A stretch of DNA of 64,000 nt, taken from positions 1,993,157-2,057,156 of the forward strand of contig NW_004624854.1 in NCBI RefSeq assembly GCF_000247695.1, read 5' to 3'. This DNA is from Heterocephalus glaber. Its lineage: Eukaryota; Chordata; Mammalia; Rodentia; Bathyergidae. The notes under the pieces were generated by a model. That model worked only from the letters and a program-made list of their open reading frames with translations, was not told the origin of the DNA and did no database searches. Positions 37,021-47,889 of this stretch are shown one piece after another (positions within the stretch are counted from its first letter, which is position 1; each line of letters starts with the position of its first letter). Position numbers and translations under genes: made by a program.

Positions 37021-37439
37021 AGCATGTGAGCCACGTCTCTCTAAGCTCCTCCTCTTCCTGGTTAAGTTGTATTCGGTGGACAAAGGCTGTACTTCAGGTG
37101 GATATGATGGTGGAAACATGAATTGCTTTTCCCATACTCCCAGGCTATGAATAACCTCACCTGCTATTTCTCACACCCCCAAACCTCATGTTGCAGGGGC
37201 TCTCTTTCAGGAAGGCATGGCCAAAGAGAAAGGGCTGGAGCTTCCTTCGCCCACCTGTACCCGTCCTGGAGTAGATCTTTTGCCATGGGGCCCCTGGCTG
37301 AGAAGATTAGCGTGGACTGTCCCCTCCTCAGCCTGCTTCTAAGTTAGAGGTTTCATAGGCCAAGAAGACCAGGGCTACACCCCATCAGCCAGCTGTTCAC
37401 AGAATAGCTGGTCAGGTGATTTGTGGAGTTTTGCTTTGT
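37021..37439. other. Unassigned DNA
   Basis: GC-richer than average, with a 74-codon plus frame, but nothing recognised. Confidence 0.45.
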
Positions 37440-37522
37440 CTTATTTCACAATGTAGACCAAGCTGGCCTTGAACTCACTATGTAGCACAGGCTGGCCTCA
37501 AACTCATGGAAATCCTTAGGCG
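37440..37522 (-). mobile_element. B1 SINE with 29-bp internal duplication
   Basis: Read on the minus strand it contains two copies of a 'gccagc..gtctaca' module exactly 29 bases apart (plus-strand 37462 and 37491), the hallmark duplication of classic B1. The 5' third is missing or eroded. Confidence 0.8.
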
Positions 37523-37559
37523 TTAGAGTACATGAAGAAGCAGACTCTGGTGCAATGGT

Positions 37560-38770
37560 CACAGATGATAGCAGATGATGGCAGAGTCCCATAGCTCACC
37601 TTAAGGGAGGCTATCTTTATCTGAAACAGAGCTGGGGAAGTGTATGCCTCATGGTTGTGTTGAAAACAAGGAACATCCACTTGAGCAATTCAGAGGAGGT
37701 TGATAGCTCCATGATAAAGTAGTCAACTAGCTAGAAGTTTAACTCAAATCAGAGAGAATATCAGTAAGAGAGTGTTCCTAGAGTCAGAGAGAGGCATTCT
37801 CAGAAGCTGACAAATCTGTGCATATGGGAAGGGTCTCAGCTTTAATTGGATCAGACGGTGGAGCAACCAGTACTGAACTGCAGGGCACTGTAAAAAACAA
37901 CTGCATGATCAAATTCCATGTAATGGAGGCTACCAGAAGCCTTTGTTAAAATATAGAAGAACAGCCAGAAGCTTGATGAAGGAATCAAGGAAATCCATGT
38001 TCAGAAAGGGTGTGCCTAAAAGGATGGTGATCCTGTGAACAAGGAGACCATGAGCATGCCCAGGTATGCACTCTGAGAGGAGCAACAGGAGCATGTGCAG
38101 GGGAAGAAGACTTCACTGAAGTCATTTCCAGAGATCACTAAGTGAACACAAAAGCAACAGCAGAATGAAGGAGCCCTGGAGTGGAGAAGTGTATATTCAG
38201 TTTCTAAAATATGTTCTCTAAAATGTCGCTAATCAACTGTAACAACAAATCATAAATAAAGCAAAGAAACATAAGGTTACCTCACAAAGGAAGGAAGGAA
38301 GGAAGGAAGGATGAAAGAGGGGGGATAAAAGAAAAGGAAAGAAAAGAAAGGAACAGAGAGGGGATAAATAGAAATTGTAAGAATTGTTCACAAGGAATCT
38401 AGATATTGAGTGAACAGAAAAAGGAACTTAAACCACTTATTACAAATATATTCAAAATTCTAAAAGAACTTTGTCTAAATGATTTAAAAAAGCCATTATA
38501 CCAATTTATTCCTAAATTGGTAATATGAATGAAGAGATGATAATTATTTTTAAAAAGCCAGTCTTTGTGAAGTTGAAAAGTACAGTAATTGAAAGAAAAA
38601 CTCAAAAATAAATCAAAAACAAAAATGACAAATGACTGACTGATTAAAAAAAAGAAGATATAAGTAAAATATAAAATGAAAGCAGGGCCAATGCTTCCAA
38701 CCTTACACACATAAAAGGAATTATAATAGAATAATATGAGCAACTGTATGTTAACAAATTAGGTAACAAC
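37560..38770 (+). mobile_element. Old L1/HAL1-type 5' and ORF1 region
   Basis: Sequence such as 'ttccatgtaatggaggctac', 'agcttgatgaaggaatcaag' and 'gttgaaaagtacagtaattg' resembles the 5' leader and ORF1 of old mammalian L1 or HAL1 elements on the plus strand. Many stops break it. It is interrupted by a GGAA-rich purine tract at 38284-38363. Confidence 0.5.
38284..38363. repeat. (GGAA)n and polypurine tract
   Basis: Six GGAA units followed by ~55 mostly purine bases. Confidence 0.9.
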
Positions 38771-38849
38771 AACAAAAAAGAAAATGTACAAATCCCCCTG
38801 TTTAATGTTTAGATTAAAAATATCTCCCAAAATGCTCATTGTGTTACAG

Positions 38850-39236
38850 TTAATTGCTGATAGCTTTTGGGAAGGGAGTGGATCATGAGGATTCTAACTT
38901 CACCAGTGGGTTCAGGCACTGGTGAAATTATAATTTTATAATATTACTGAGATGGTAGACACAGGATGTAGAACTTCCTTGAAAGGAGCAGCTCAAGGGA
39001 CTGAATCTGCTCTCTACCTTTATGGCTGCTTTACATTCTCTCTGCTTCCTGGCTGCCACGAAGCCAGCAGCTTTCCTTCACCACACTCTCTCTACCATGA
39101 TGTTCTGCCTGACCACAGTGGAGGAATGGAGTCAGCCAACCATAGACTGAAACTTCTGAATCCATAACCCAAAGTAAACCTTTCTTTAGGTTTTTGTTCT
39201 CAGGTATTTTGACACAGCCACAGAAACCTAACATAC
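38850..39236 (+). mobile_element. MaLR-type LTR, plus strand
   Basis: It shows 'ctttatggctgctttaca', 'tctgcttcctggctgccacg', 'accatgatgttctgcctgac', 'aaccatagactgaaacttct' and a 3' end with 'caggtattttgacacagcca'. It corresponds to the LTRs at 18.3 and 30.1 kb. Confidence 0.75.
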
Positions 39237-40114
39237 AATCAAATACAAAAATTATCTAAACTGACTCAAGAAAAGATACACTGCACATACTCAGAGGAAG
39301 TCTGTAAGGACCTAGTGAGAAGCAGACTGGCTATATGCCAGGAAATGCCTCATCAGAAACTCAATCTCAACCAAAACTTGGCACTTACAGCCCATACAGC
39401 TACAGGAAAATGAATTTCTGTACCTTGAGCCACTTAGTCAACCCTAGTAGGTTACCACATTGAACAACTGATCCTAGGGAAAATACAGGGTTAGGTTTCT
39501 ACTCACTTGGGTCATAATATGTCCATCAACTGGCCAATATGTGACTTGTTTCACGTATGTTAGTTTAAAGGCACCTTCCTTAATATATAGTTGATTCAAT
39601 AACAGTGGATTCATGGTCAATAATACTATACTGCCTAAATAAAGACTGTCTAAAACAGTTTTATTTTCCTTGTAAACAATATCATAGCTTCTTGCTTGTA
39701 GGAACATTAGATTCACCACTATGCTTTTAAACAGCAATGACACCAATAAAAAGCACAAAAGTTGGTGCATAAATTAGATCATGCAAAGGACCCTTGTTTA
39801 TGATGTGAGAACTGAAACAAGAAGGAATATTGTCACCTTTCTCCCCCCTTGGGAATGTGCACATTGGGCGCCTCAGTCTGCACATGGTCTGTGAATAACT
39901 GAGGAGGCTCTGCAGGTGTTTCAGGGGACTTAAAACAGATGGTAGCTAAAGTTAGCTAGAAAAGATAGACTTCACAAAACATGAGTGTTGCAATGTTTTT
40001 GTCACTTTTTATAAGATAGATAAGGACATTAGAACGTATAGAAAGTAAGAGAATTTATCTACATAGATAACCAAAACCACTCGTGTTCATTATGTAGCAG
40101 ACTCATCCCCCTTC
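39237..40114. other. Unassigned DNA
   Basis: No gene is recognised. A 98-codon minus frame (39474-39770) has no familiar motif. Confidence 0.45.
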
Positions 40115-40510
40115 TCCACAGACTCTTCCCATGACTTTAATTACCTGCAGTCAACCACAATCCAAAATGTTAAATTGAAAATTCCAGAAATAATTCTTAA
40201 ATTTTAAACTGCATACCATTCTAAGTCACATGGTGAAATCCCATCTTATCCTGCTATGTCTTTCCCTGTGTCCCTTGTGTCCTTGCTATATCCTAACTGC
40301 CTATTAGTCACTTAGCAAACTTTTGAGTTATCAACTCAACTCTTGGGGTATAACAAAATGAAGTAAACTTTATTTCACATAATAACAGCCTCAAATCTCT
40401 AGAGGACTTATGCTGACAATTCCAATATACTAAAGAGAAGCTATAGAGAACTTATTCCAAGTGAAACAAAGGTAACGATAGAAAGCTCAGGTAAGCATTG
40501 GAATCTGGTG
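40115..40510 (+). mobile_element. Tigger-type DNA transposon fossil, 5' part
   Basis: It matches the layout of a pogo/Tigger element: 'aattacctgcagtcaaccac', 'ggaaattccagaaataattc'-like sequence, 'cctattagtcacttagc', then the start of the transposase region ('ctgacaattccaatatacta' followed by 'aagagaagc'). Only the beginning is left. It breaks off where the retroviral sequence begins. Confidence 0.6.
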
Positions 40511-40539
40511 CCCCAAGATCAAAGGTTAATTTCTCACTG

Positions 40540-42900
40540 AGGTTCAGCATCAGAGCACAGATTGTCTACAAATGATGCAGATTCTTACTCCAAAATCCTA
40601 AGAGCTTTTGCCATGATTCTCTTGTGGGGGCCTGTCAGGGACCCCAAACAGCATCTGTCTCATGTTGCCACCTCAAGTACCATTGGATGTCCTGGATCAT
40701 ATGGCCCCAGTGACAGAGCAGCCCTCATAACAGCTTGGTTGCAGAGCTTTCTGATATTCTTGGCTACACTCAAAACTACCACCTCTCTCAGTTACTGAGT
40801 AAGTGGGCCAGACCAAAATACCAGAGTGAGAAATGTGTTGCCTCCCAAATCCAAATAGGCCCACTAGGCATTGTGGCTCTTATTTGGTTGTAGGAAGAGA
40901 TAGTTGCAACAACTTATCTTTCATCTTAGAAGAGATATCTCTGCATTCCCCACACCAATGGACTCCTACTAATTTCACTGAGGCAATAGTCCCTTGAATT
41001 TTAGTTGAAATTACATTTCATCCCCTGAATCATAAATGATTTACCGACAAGTCCAGACTGGTTTCTACTTCTTTCCCACTTGGTCCAAGCAGCATAATAC
41101 CATCAATGTAATGGGCCAGTGTTAGACCTTTTGGAAGAGAAAGATGATCAAGATCCCTGTGAATTTGGTTGTGATGCAGGACTGGAGAGTTAATATAACC
41201 CTGAGATGGGACAGTGACAGTGTAGCGCTCACCTTGGAAACTTACAGCAAATTGTTTCTGGTGGGACTTACGGATAGATATCAAGAAAAATGCATTTGTC
41301 AAGTCAATAGACACATACCAGGTATCAGGAGATGTGTTATTCTGCTCAAGTAAGGAAATGACATCTGGCAGAGCAGCTGCAATTGGAGTCACCACTTTGT
41401 TAAGCTTACAATAATCCACTATCATTCTCCAAGATCCATTTGTCTTCTGCACAGACTGAATAAGAGAGTTAAATGGGACTATGGTAGGAAAAACCATTCC
41501 AGAATGCTCCAAGTTCTTGATTGTGGCACTAATTTTGCCAAATGCTTCCAGGGATGTGATAATGTCTTTGATTTTCTATTTTCTTGGGTGTAGACAACTC
41601 TAATGGCTTCCACTTGGGCTTTCCCACCATAATAGCCCTCACTCCACAGGTTAGGGAACCAATAGGGAAAGTATGCCAAGTACTAAGTGTATCTACCCGA
41701 AGTGTGCACCGTAGAACTGGAGAAATGACTATGGGATGGATTCAGTGACCTGCTGGATCAATTGTGAATCAGGACTTGGATAAAGCTAAGGTCACTTGAT
41801 CTTCATAGGCACCTACCCTTAGTGGGAAGCCACAGTGAAGTTTCAGATCTCCTGGAACCAAGGTCAGTTCAGAACCAAGTCCAAGAGTTCCAGAAATGTC
41901 TGACTCCCCCCCCCCACCATCTGGTTACCCTAGTAAAATGCTACAGGTACCTTTGGCCTATGGCAGGAAAGGAGAAAAATTAACAGTATAACTTTGTGGT
42001 AATGATCCAGTTCCTTCCTCACAGGTACCCAGCTTCTCTTTCATTTAATGGTTTCTGTCTCTGTAAACTAGAAACATATCTGTGAACTGGTTGAGGCATT
42101 GCATTTTTCGGTTGCAACAACTTGAGATAGACATTTTTTCATTTGCTCTGGAATGTTCTGCTTATATAAATCCAATGAAAATGTAGTAGGTTGCCTATCT
42201 ATTTCACTTCTGGGGACCCCATGATTAATTAGCCAACATCATAGGTTGACAGGAGACAGAATATTCTCATCTGGCTGGATGAGATTTGAGCCTGGTTATA
42301 GACCTAGAGGCAAAAGTGAGTGGTGAGGTTTTTACCATTGTCTTATTTGGTACCTGCATCCCTGAAAGGGATAGGCCTTTTCCTTAGGCAACACAGGATT
42401 CGTTTTCTTAAGTAGAGATGAAGAGGCCAACACTACAGGTGGTAAGGTGGATGGATGCCTCTTCCACTGAAGATGGGGAAATCGCTTCCTCTCGCAAAAT
42501 AATCTGGTCAGAATTGAGAAGTGTAATGACTCCAGCCTTATCAGGTTGCTCCCGAATACTTCCATCCCAATTTATGGGATCCCATTCTTTTCTGGATAGT
42601 ACCCTTACTTTACCTGAAGATATCCTTTGCAATTGAGAGTTAAGATTGCACTATAAGTGAGCCATCTGCATGATGAGGGATTGTGTTTGGTTTCCAGCAT
42701 CTTTAGCCTTTGGCTACAGGAGAGAAAATTCTCATTCAGGACACATGTAGAAACCATTAGTTTATGTGTGTCTACACCTGAGAGTGTGAATCTTTTGAGT
42801 TCTCTCTTTTTCTTTATTAACCTGTCCCGATATGCTAAGATCAACCAGCCAACATCATATTTCATAGTCTTCCAAAATATTCCAAAGTATTATAAATATA
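40540..42900 (-). pseudogene. Endogenous retrovirus pro-pol remnant, probably ERV-L class
   Basis: Minus-strand order from right to left fits a retroviral protease followed by reverse transcriptase. Near 41.84-41.88 kb a protease-like segment is seen in which the usual Asp-Thr/Ser-Gly active-site triad is altered to Gly-Leu-Gly-Ser. The frame at 41030-41512 (160 residues) is reverse transcriptase palm/fingers; its catalytic box reads YIDG, so one of the paired aspartates is lost. A connection/RNase H-like part continues out of frame to ~40.55 kb, and a possible upstream part lies at 42.4-42.9 kb. Frameshifts and stops separate all parts, and no LTR was found on either side. It cannot encode a working enzyme. 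The class assignment is inference. Confidence 0.8.
41906..41915. repeat. C10 homopolymer
   Basis: A short poly-C run inside the retroviral remnant. Confidence 0.9.
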
Positions 42901-43149
42901 GTCACTAAATTAATTGCATCTCATGAGTGGTAAATTGAGTGGTGAATTAAGAAACTGAAATGGGTTTATACTGCATATTATCTAAAATAGTTCACACCAT
43001 GGACTATGAATAATTTCCACATTATCAGAAACATAACTTTGACCTCAAAAAATTAGTGAGCCTACTCCATGAACCACTAAACAAATTAGAGCATTTATCC
43101 TTACAATTGACTCTTATTCTTTAGAACCATTCTTTGTACCAAAATCTGT

Positions 43150-44396
43150 ATTGATTAAGGTTCTTTAGAGCAGGGCAGGTCTTTAGCACCAGTGCAGGGG
43201 TTTCATGGAAGATAATTTTCCCATGAACTGAGATTGGGAGGCGTTCAAGATGATTCAAGTGTTACCACATTTATTGTGCACTTTAATTCTACTATCATTA
43301 TCTCATGATTTGCAATGAAATAGCATTATAATGCAGCATAATGTAGAATCAGTGGGAGCCTTGAGCATTGCTTTTCTGCAGATAGTTTCATCTAGGGGTG
43401 ATGGAAAACAGTGACACCTGAAGTATTTTTCTTGTGTCCAGTGTACTGCACAATCTCATTTTGGTTGCTGGCACTGCAGAAAACTTTGCTTCACAAAGAC
43501 AGGATGTCAGAAATGGAAGTGGGCTTTTCAGTGCTTCTGCAGCCAGGATATTCCACTCTGTCTTCATCCCGAACATATGGAGTTTTGAAGTTGTTTCAAA
43601 CATACTCTTGAGGTCACTGTAATTTGTGATCTCAAGCAGCTGATCCTCTTCTAAGACAGACAGAGATGATTCACCTGGCTTATTCTCAAATGGGTCATGG
43701 ATCTATTCCTACCAAGCTCAAGAGTCTTTTGTGGGGAGGAATGAATGCTCAAACTCATTTGAAAGTTGAGAAAGGTGATCATGCAACAGCCAGGAGAAAG
43801 AAGATCTGGCTTATTCTCTTTCAAAAACTTAGCTATTTTTTGTTTGAAATATATCAAAAATTCCAATATTCTCTCACTGTTCCCATTATAGCAGTTTAGC
43901 TTTTAATGCATCCACTTTATCTGCCTACTTGAACACAGTTGTCATTCTTCTATGAAGTGACAGAATGAGTTCATTGAGCAGGCTGAATATGTCACACAAA
44001 TAAGCACATTGTGCAAACCATTCTGTGTCACTGAGTTGGGCTCCCCAGTGGTGACTGCTTTTGTAAAAGAAATCTTGGAATTCAAAACATCTAGCAAGTG
44101 ATCTAGTTTTAGAAAGCCATTGCACATCCATGTATGAGGACATGTGTGCTCTGTGCCAATCTCCCTGCAGAGCTGTGTGAATAGATATGATCTAAGGTCA
44201 TGTACTTTAATGTGATTGATAATTTTAAAGCACATCCTGCAAAATTTTGAGTGCAAGTGACATTTCTCTGCTAGCAAGCATTTCTCTCTGAATGACTCTA
44301 CATAGACTCACATGTAGAAGTGGCTTCTTTGACCAAAATGGATGGCAGCAAAGACTCACCCATGTAATCAGATTGGAGCTCTCCAAAAAGACCTGC
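43150..44396 (-). pseudogene. hAT-Charlie DNA transposon with broken transposase
   Basis: On the minus strand, pieces of an hAT transposase appear in order. 44225-44300 and 43942-44277 give the RNase H-like part ('MLASREMSLALKILQDV', then 'HIKVHDLRSYLFTQLCREIG'). An open stretch from ~43703 down to 43388 gives the C-terminal dimerisation region, including 'PFLTSCLCEAKFSAVPATK', which corresponds to the conserved hAT C-terminal motif also seen in ZBED5-like domesticated proteins. Frameshifts separate the pieces. Further downstream lie an AATAAA and a terminus-like end near 43157-43240 of the type found in Charlie elements. The 5' part is cut off at the SINE at 44403. Confidence 0.8.
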
Positions 44397-44402
44397 AAAT
44401 TA

Positions 44403-44569
44403 GGGAGTAGGGGCTCATGCCTGTAATCCCAGCACTTGGTAAAGCTGAGGCAGCATGACTGCAAGTTTGTGCCCAGCACGAGCAACTTAGTGAGACACTC
44501 TCTCAATATAAAAAATGAAAAATGGCTGGGGATCTCAGTTCCAAGGCCCTGGGTTCAAAATCCGGTACC
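44403..44569 (+). mobile_element. B1-dID composite SINE
   Basis: The left monomer is 7SL-derived ('gctcatgcctgtaatcccag'). The right part is an ID fragment ('ggctggggatctcag' to 'tccggtacc'). It sits exactly where the hAT transposase remnant stops. Confidence 0.9.
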
Positions 44570-44589
44570 CCACCCACCCACACACGTGC

Positions 44590-44775
44590 AACAACTTCCT
44601 TCTTATTTCTCCTTTCATACACCCAAGCTACAAGCCTGTTAGATGGTGCCACCCACAGCGGAAGTGGACGTCCTCCCTTAGTTTGTGGGCTGCTTGCTGC
44701 CAGCCACCTCTGGAAACACCTCACAGGCATACACAGAAGTGTGCTTTACTAACCTGGTAAGTAAGTGTTTCTTAG
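44590..44775 (-). mobile_element. MaLR-type LTR fragment, minus strand
   Basis: The plus strand has 'gatggtgccacccacagcg', 'ccacctctggaaacacctca' and 'acacagaagtgtgctttact', the complement of the MaLR 5' half that is common in rodents. It resembles the ends of the LTRs at 51.3 and 58.3 kb. Confidence 0.65.
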
Positions 44776-47630
44776 GGCAGGAAAGTGACATGTCACAATG
44801 AATGGTTAATAAGATTTGTCGATAACCCTAAGCCCTAGTTTTAGACTTCTCTGATCGATCTTGCAACAGGTCCACTGCAGAGTAGGGGGCTACGCACACA
44901 CAGTTAAGGCCTCACAGTGTCACTAATTATCTATTACAGATATGGAGTCCTGCCCATGTGTCTTTGCATAACCAAGTATTAGAAGAAGAAAAATGTATTC
45001 TATTTTTTTTCCATTAAACATCTGAAAAAGCCTGAGGTATAGACATTTGTTCATTCCCAAACTGAATGACTTTCTTGGTTCTGCTTGAGTAATAATAACA
45101 AAAGTACAAACAACTTCTAGGAAGAATCTATCTAATAAGAAAAATTTCTATAAATGCTTTTATCCGAGGAATGCTACTTTTTCTTTCCCATATATCAATT
45201 TTAGCCATAGTTTGAGCCAGATATTAAATTCATTTTCACTCATAATGGTTACACAAGGGAAAGAAAAATAAAACATATTTTGTCTTTTATCAAGCCATAT
45301 CCATTGCAGTAATGATTATGAAATAAGCTCATGAACTACTTTTCATTTCCATCAGACAAGACCATGAGGGCTCAAGAGAAAAGATACTGCCATAAAACCT
45401 GTAGGCATTAATTAACAATCAACATACGTTTAGAGTGTAACTAACTTCAAGTTTGGAATAATTATTGTGATCCATCTGTACTGTAGAAGAAAATATTTAA
45501 TTATTTATGATTGAATTTTCCAAGTCATATCCTGTACATAGAAGACCATGTGTTTGTGAGTATATCAGTGTGTGTGTGTGTGTGTGTGTGCGCACGCGCA
45601 TGTGTGACTCAGGAGAGGGTGAGCAAAGAAGGAAATTGGAGGTCATTAACCCTATGGCTGCTTTGCCAAATTTCCTTGTCAAGCTAAGGTGGTCTTTAGA
45701 TATGGACGTGCGGTGCTATGGCCCCTACTGTGTCAGCTAATCACTCAGAGTTACCGGGCGTGCATTATAAGCCATAAACTAACTACCTGCAACGCTGCCA
45801 GAACAGTTTGTTTTTGAAGGTTGCTCATTCAGAAAAAGAGTGCTATAGGCACCAAACTTTAAAAGTTGAGAAAAGAATTAACATTTAGCAAAAATCTGCA
45901 AGTTGGCTCTGTTAATCTCATAAAATTACAGAAAAATACATAAAACAGTAGGATATAGTCAGACTCAGACCCCAAACAGACATCTACGAATGTTAAAAGG
46001 CTGAAAAATCTGTGGCAGCAGATGTATTTGTGTATTTGTCCTGTATTTTATTTCACCACATATGGTTCTATATTACCACTGAACATGATTATAGGGCTTC
46101 TGCTCGTGTTGTTGCGGTTAAGGCAGCAATGCCATTCATTTATAAACATTTTTCCACCCAGGTGTACCAATTATGTTTAACTTTATATATTTTTCTATGA
46201 CTTTTATTTTGTCATAAAGTTGGGTCACTGGAGGCATAAAATATCACAGTGGAAGATTTTCATTTTATTTCTTTTGACAGATTCAGCCTCCAACAGTTTA
46301 TGGAATCATGTGTATCTCTATATTCTATCAGTTTTACTGAAAGATTTTCAGAACAGGCAAAATCCTATGTATATACACACAGTTAGCCATATTCCCTGGG
46401 GCTTCTGATTCCTACAAACCCCAGTGCTGTTCCACATTTTTTCTTTCTCTTTTGCGTCAGCCTCCATCTCTAACTTTCAGAGAAGAAGAAGCTGTGAAAC
46501 AGAAGAATTGAGAGTCATCAACCAGTGATTTGGAATCAGTAGGAAGCAGTTGCCATATCCAAGGCAGGAACACCTTTCAGCTTGAGTTGAACAGTTAGTA
46601 AAAGGTTGAATAATTCATACAATTTCGTTTTTCCTGCAAAGAAAATTATTGTAGCCCAAATTACAATGAAGGTCAAACTTATTTTGAGAGACATTCATTG
46701 AAAAAATTCTTCAGAGATGCTTTTTCGCCCATTTCCACTTGGCCTATTTTAACTTGAAATCATAATTCCCATCAACACACCAGTAATGAATGAGAGCCAC
46801 TGAGGGGATTCACCTTGAAAATGAGCTCTTTGTAAACTCGGCCTTCTATCAATAAACTAATAGTTTTCTGCAGAATGTAAACAGGTAGAAGCACCATGTC
46901 TGCCCCCATTCTACATCACCACAATGAAGTAAAGGACTCCAAGACTTTGTAGAGTTTATCATATACAACCTGGTCTGTTAGTAGAACCATCTGACTTCCT
47001 TGTAAGATTGAGATTCTTGGATAAACCAGTCCAGATTGCTGAGATCCTGGTAAGGACCTCACACCTTCTACCTTCACAGTGCTTCCCCTCATTCTCTTCA
47101 CTGCTTAGGGTCACAAAATACACAGCACGTTGACAGATTATCCCACACTTTTCTACAGAGAAATGTTTCCATGAAATCACACCTGAGAAATTTCTAGAGT
47201 TAGAGGTATCCATGGTTTTAAATGGTATTCTGGTATAAAGGTTGTATTTCACAAATGAGGAACCCATTAGAGCATTATTTTGTGAAATAACGCTATAGCT
47301 TCAAGATTTTAGATTATTACATGGTAAACTATCACCAGCTGTGCCTGTACTCTACCAGGACTCTATTTGATTGAGCTCCTTTGCAAGAAATGTCATTTTT
47401 ATGTAATTATTTTTACTTACATTGTGTCAGTCATCATATTACATCACCAGAATTAGTTGTGGTAGATAAATGGCCACAATTGCCATAGTTTGTGTGTTTG
47501 AATGTTTCTATTATTTAGTATTGTAGCCTATTTTCTCTGTCTTAACCATACTGTATTATATTTAACAAGTAATTGTTTCATGTAAGAAAATTGTTATAAC
47601 ACATTAATCATTACAATTCTTTACCTTCTT
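44776..47630. other. Unassigned DNA with a Z-DNA-prone repeat
   Basis: No gene is recognised over ~2.9 kb. It contains the alternating purine-pyrimidine tract at 45568. A 102-codon minus frame at 46959-47267 has no familiar motif. Confidence 0.45.
45568..45606. repeat. (TG)n/(CG) alternating tract
   Basis: Thirty-nine bases of strict purine-pyrimidine alternation, a TG run followed by 'cgcacgcgca' and 'tgtgtg'. Confidence 0.95.
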
Positions 47631-47699
47631 TTCCTTTAGTTCTTTTCTCCTTGGTCCCCTTCTCCATCTCCCAAATCTACCTTTTTGTATCCTACCCTC

Positions 47700-47835
47700 T
47701 TTCTATGTACGTATGTGTACATGTACATGTGTGTATGTATGCATGTATGTGCGTGTATGGGCGTGTGTATGTTTCTGTGCATTTGGGTATGTATGTGTTT
47801 ATGTATGTATGCATGTATGTACATGTGTATGTTTT
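47700..47835. repeat. (ATGT)n-like tetranucleotide tract
   Basis: Degenerate GTAT/GTGT units over ~135 bp. They create Tyr/Cys/Met/Val frames on the plus strand and His/Thr frames on the minus strand that are artefacts. Confidence 0.9.
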
Positions 47836-47889
47836 GGGTTTCTCAAATGAGAGAAGGCATGTGATATTTAACTTTCTCTCCTTAACTTG

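Noticed and set aside
38284..38363. Possible CRISPR-like or satellite array
   Set aside because: It is a short (GGAA)n and polypurine run without spacer structure. No CRISPR array exists in this eukaryotic window.
41144..41353. Plus-strand 69-codon frame
   Set aside because: It is the shadow of the retroviral reverse transcriptase frame on the minus strand.
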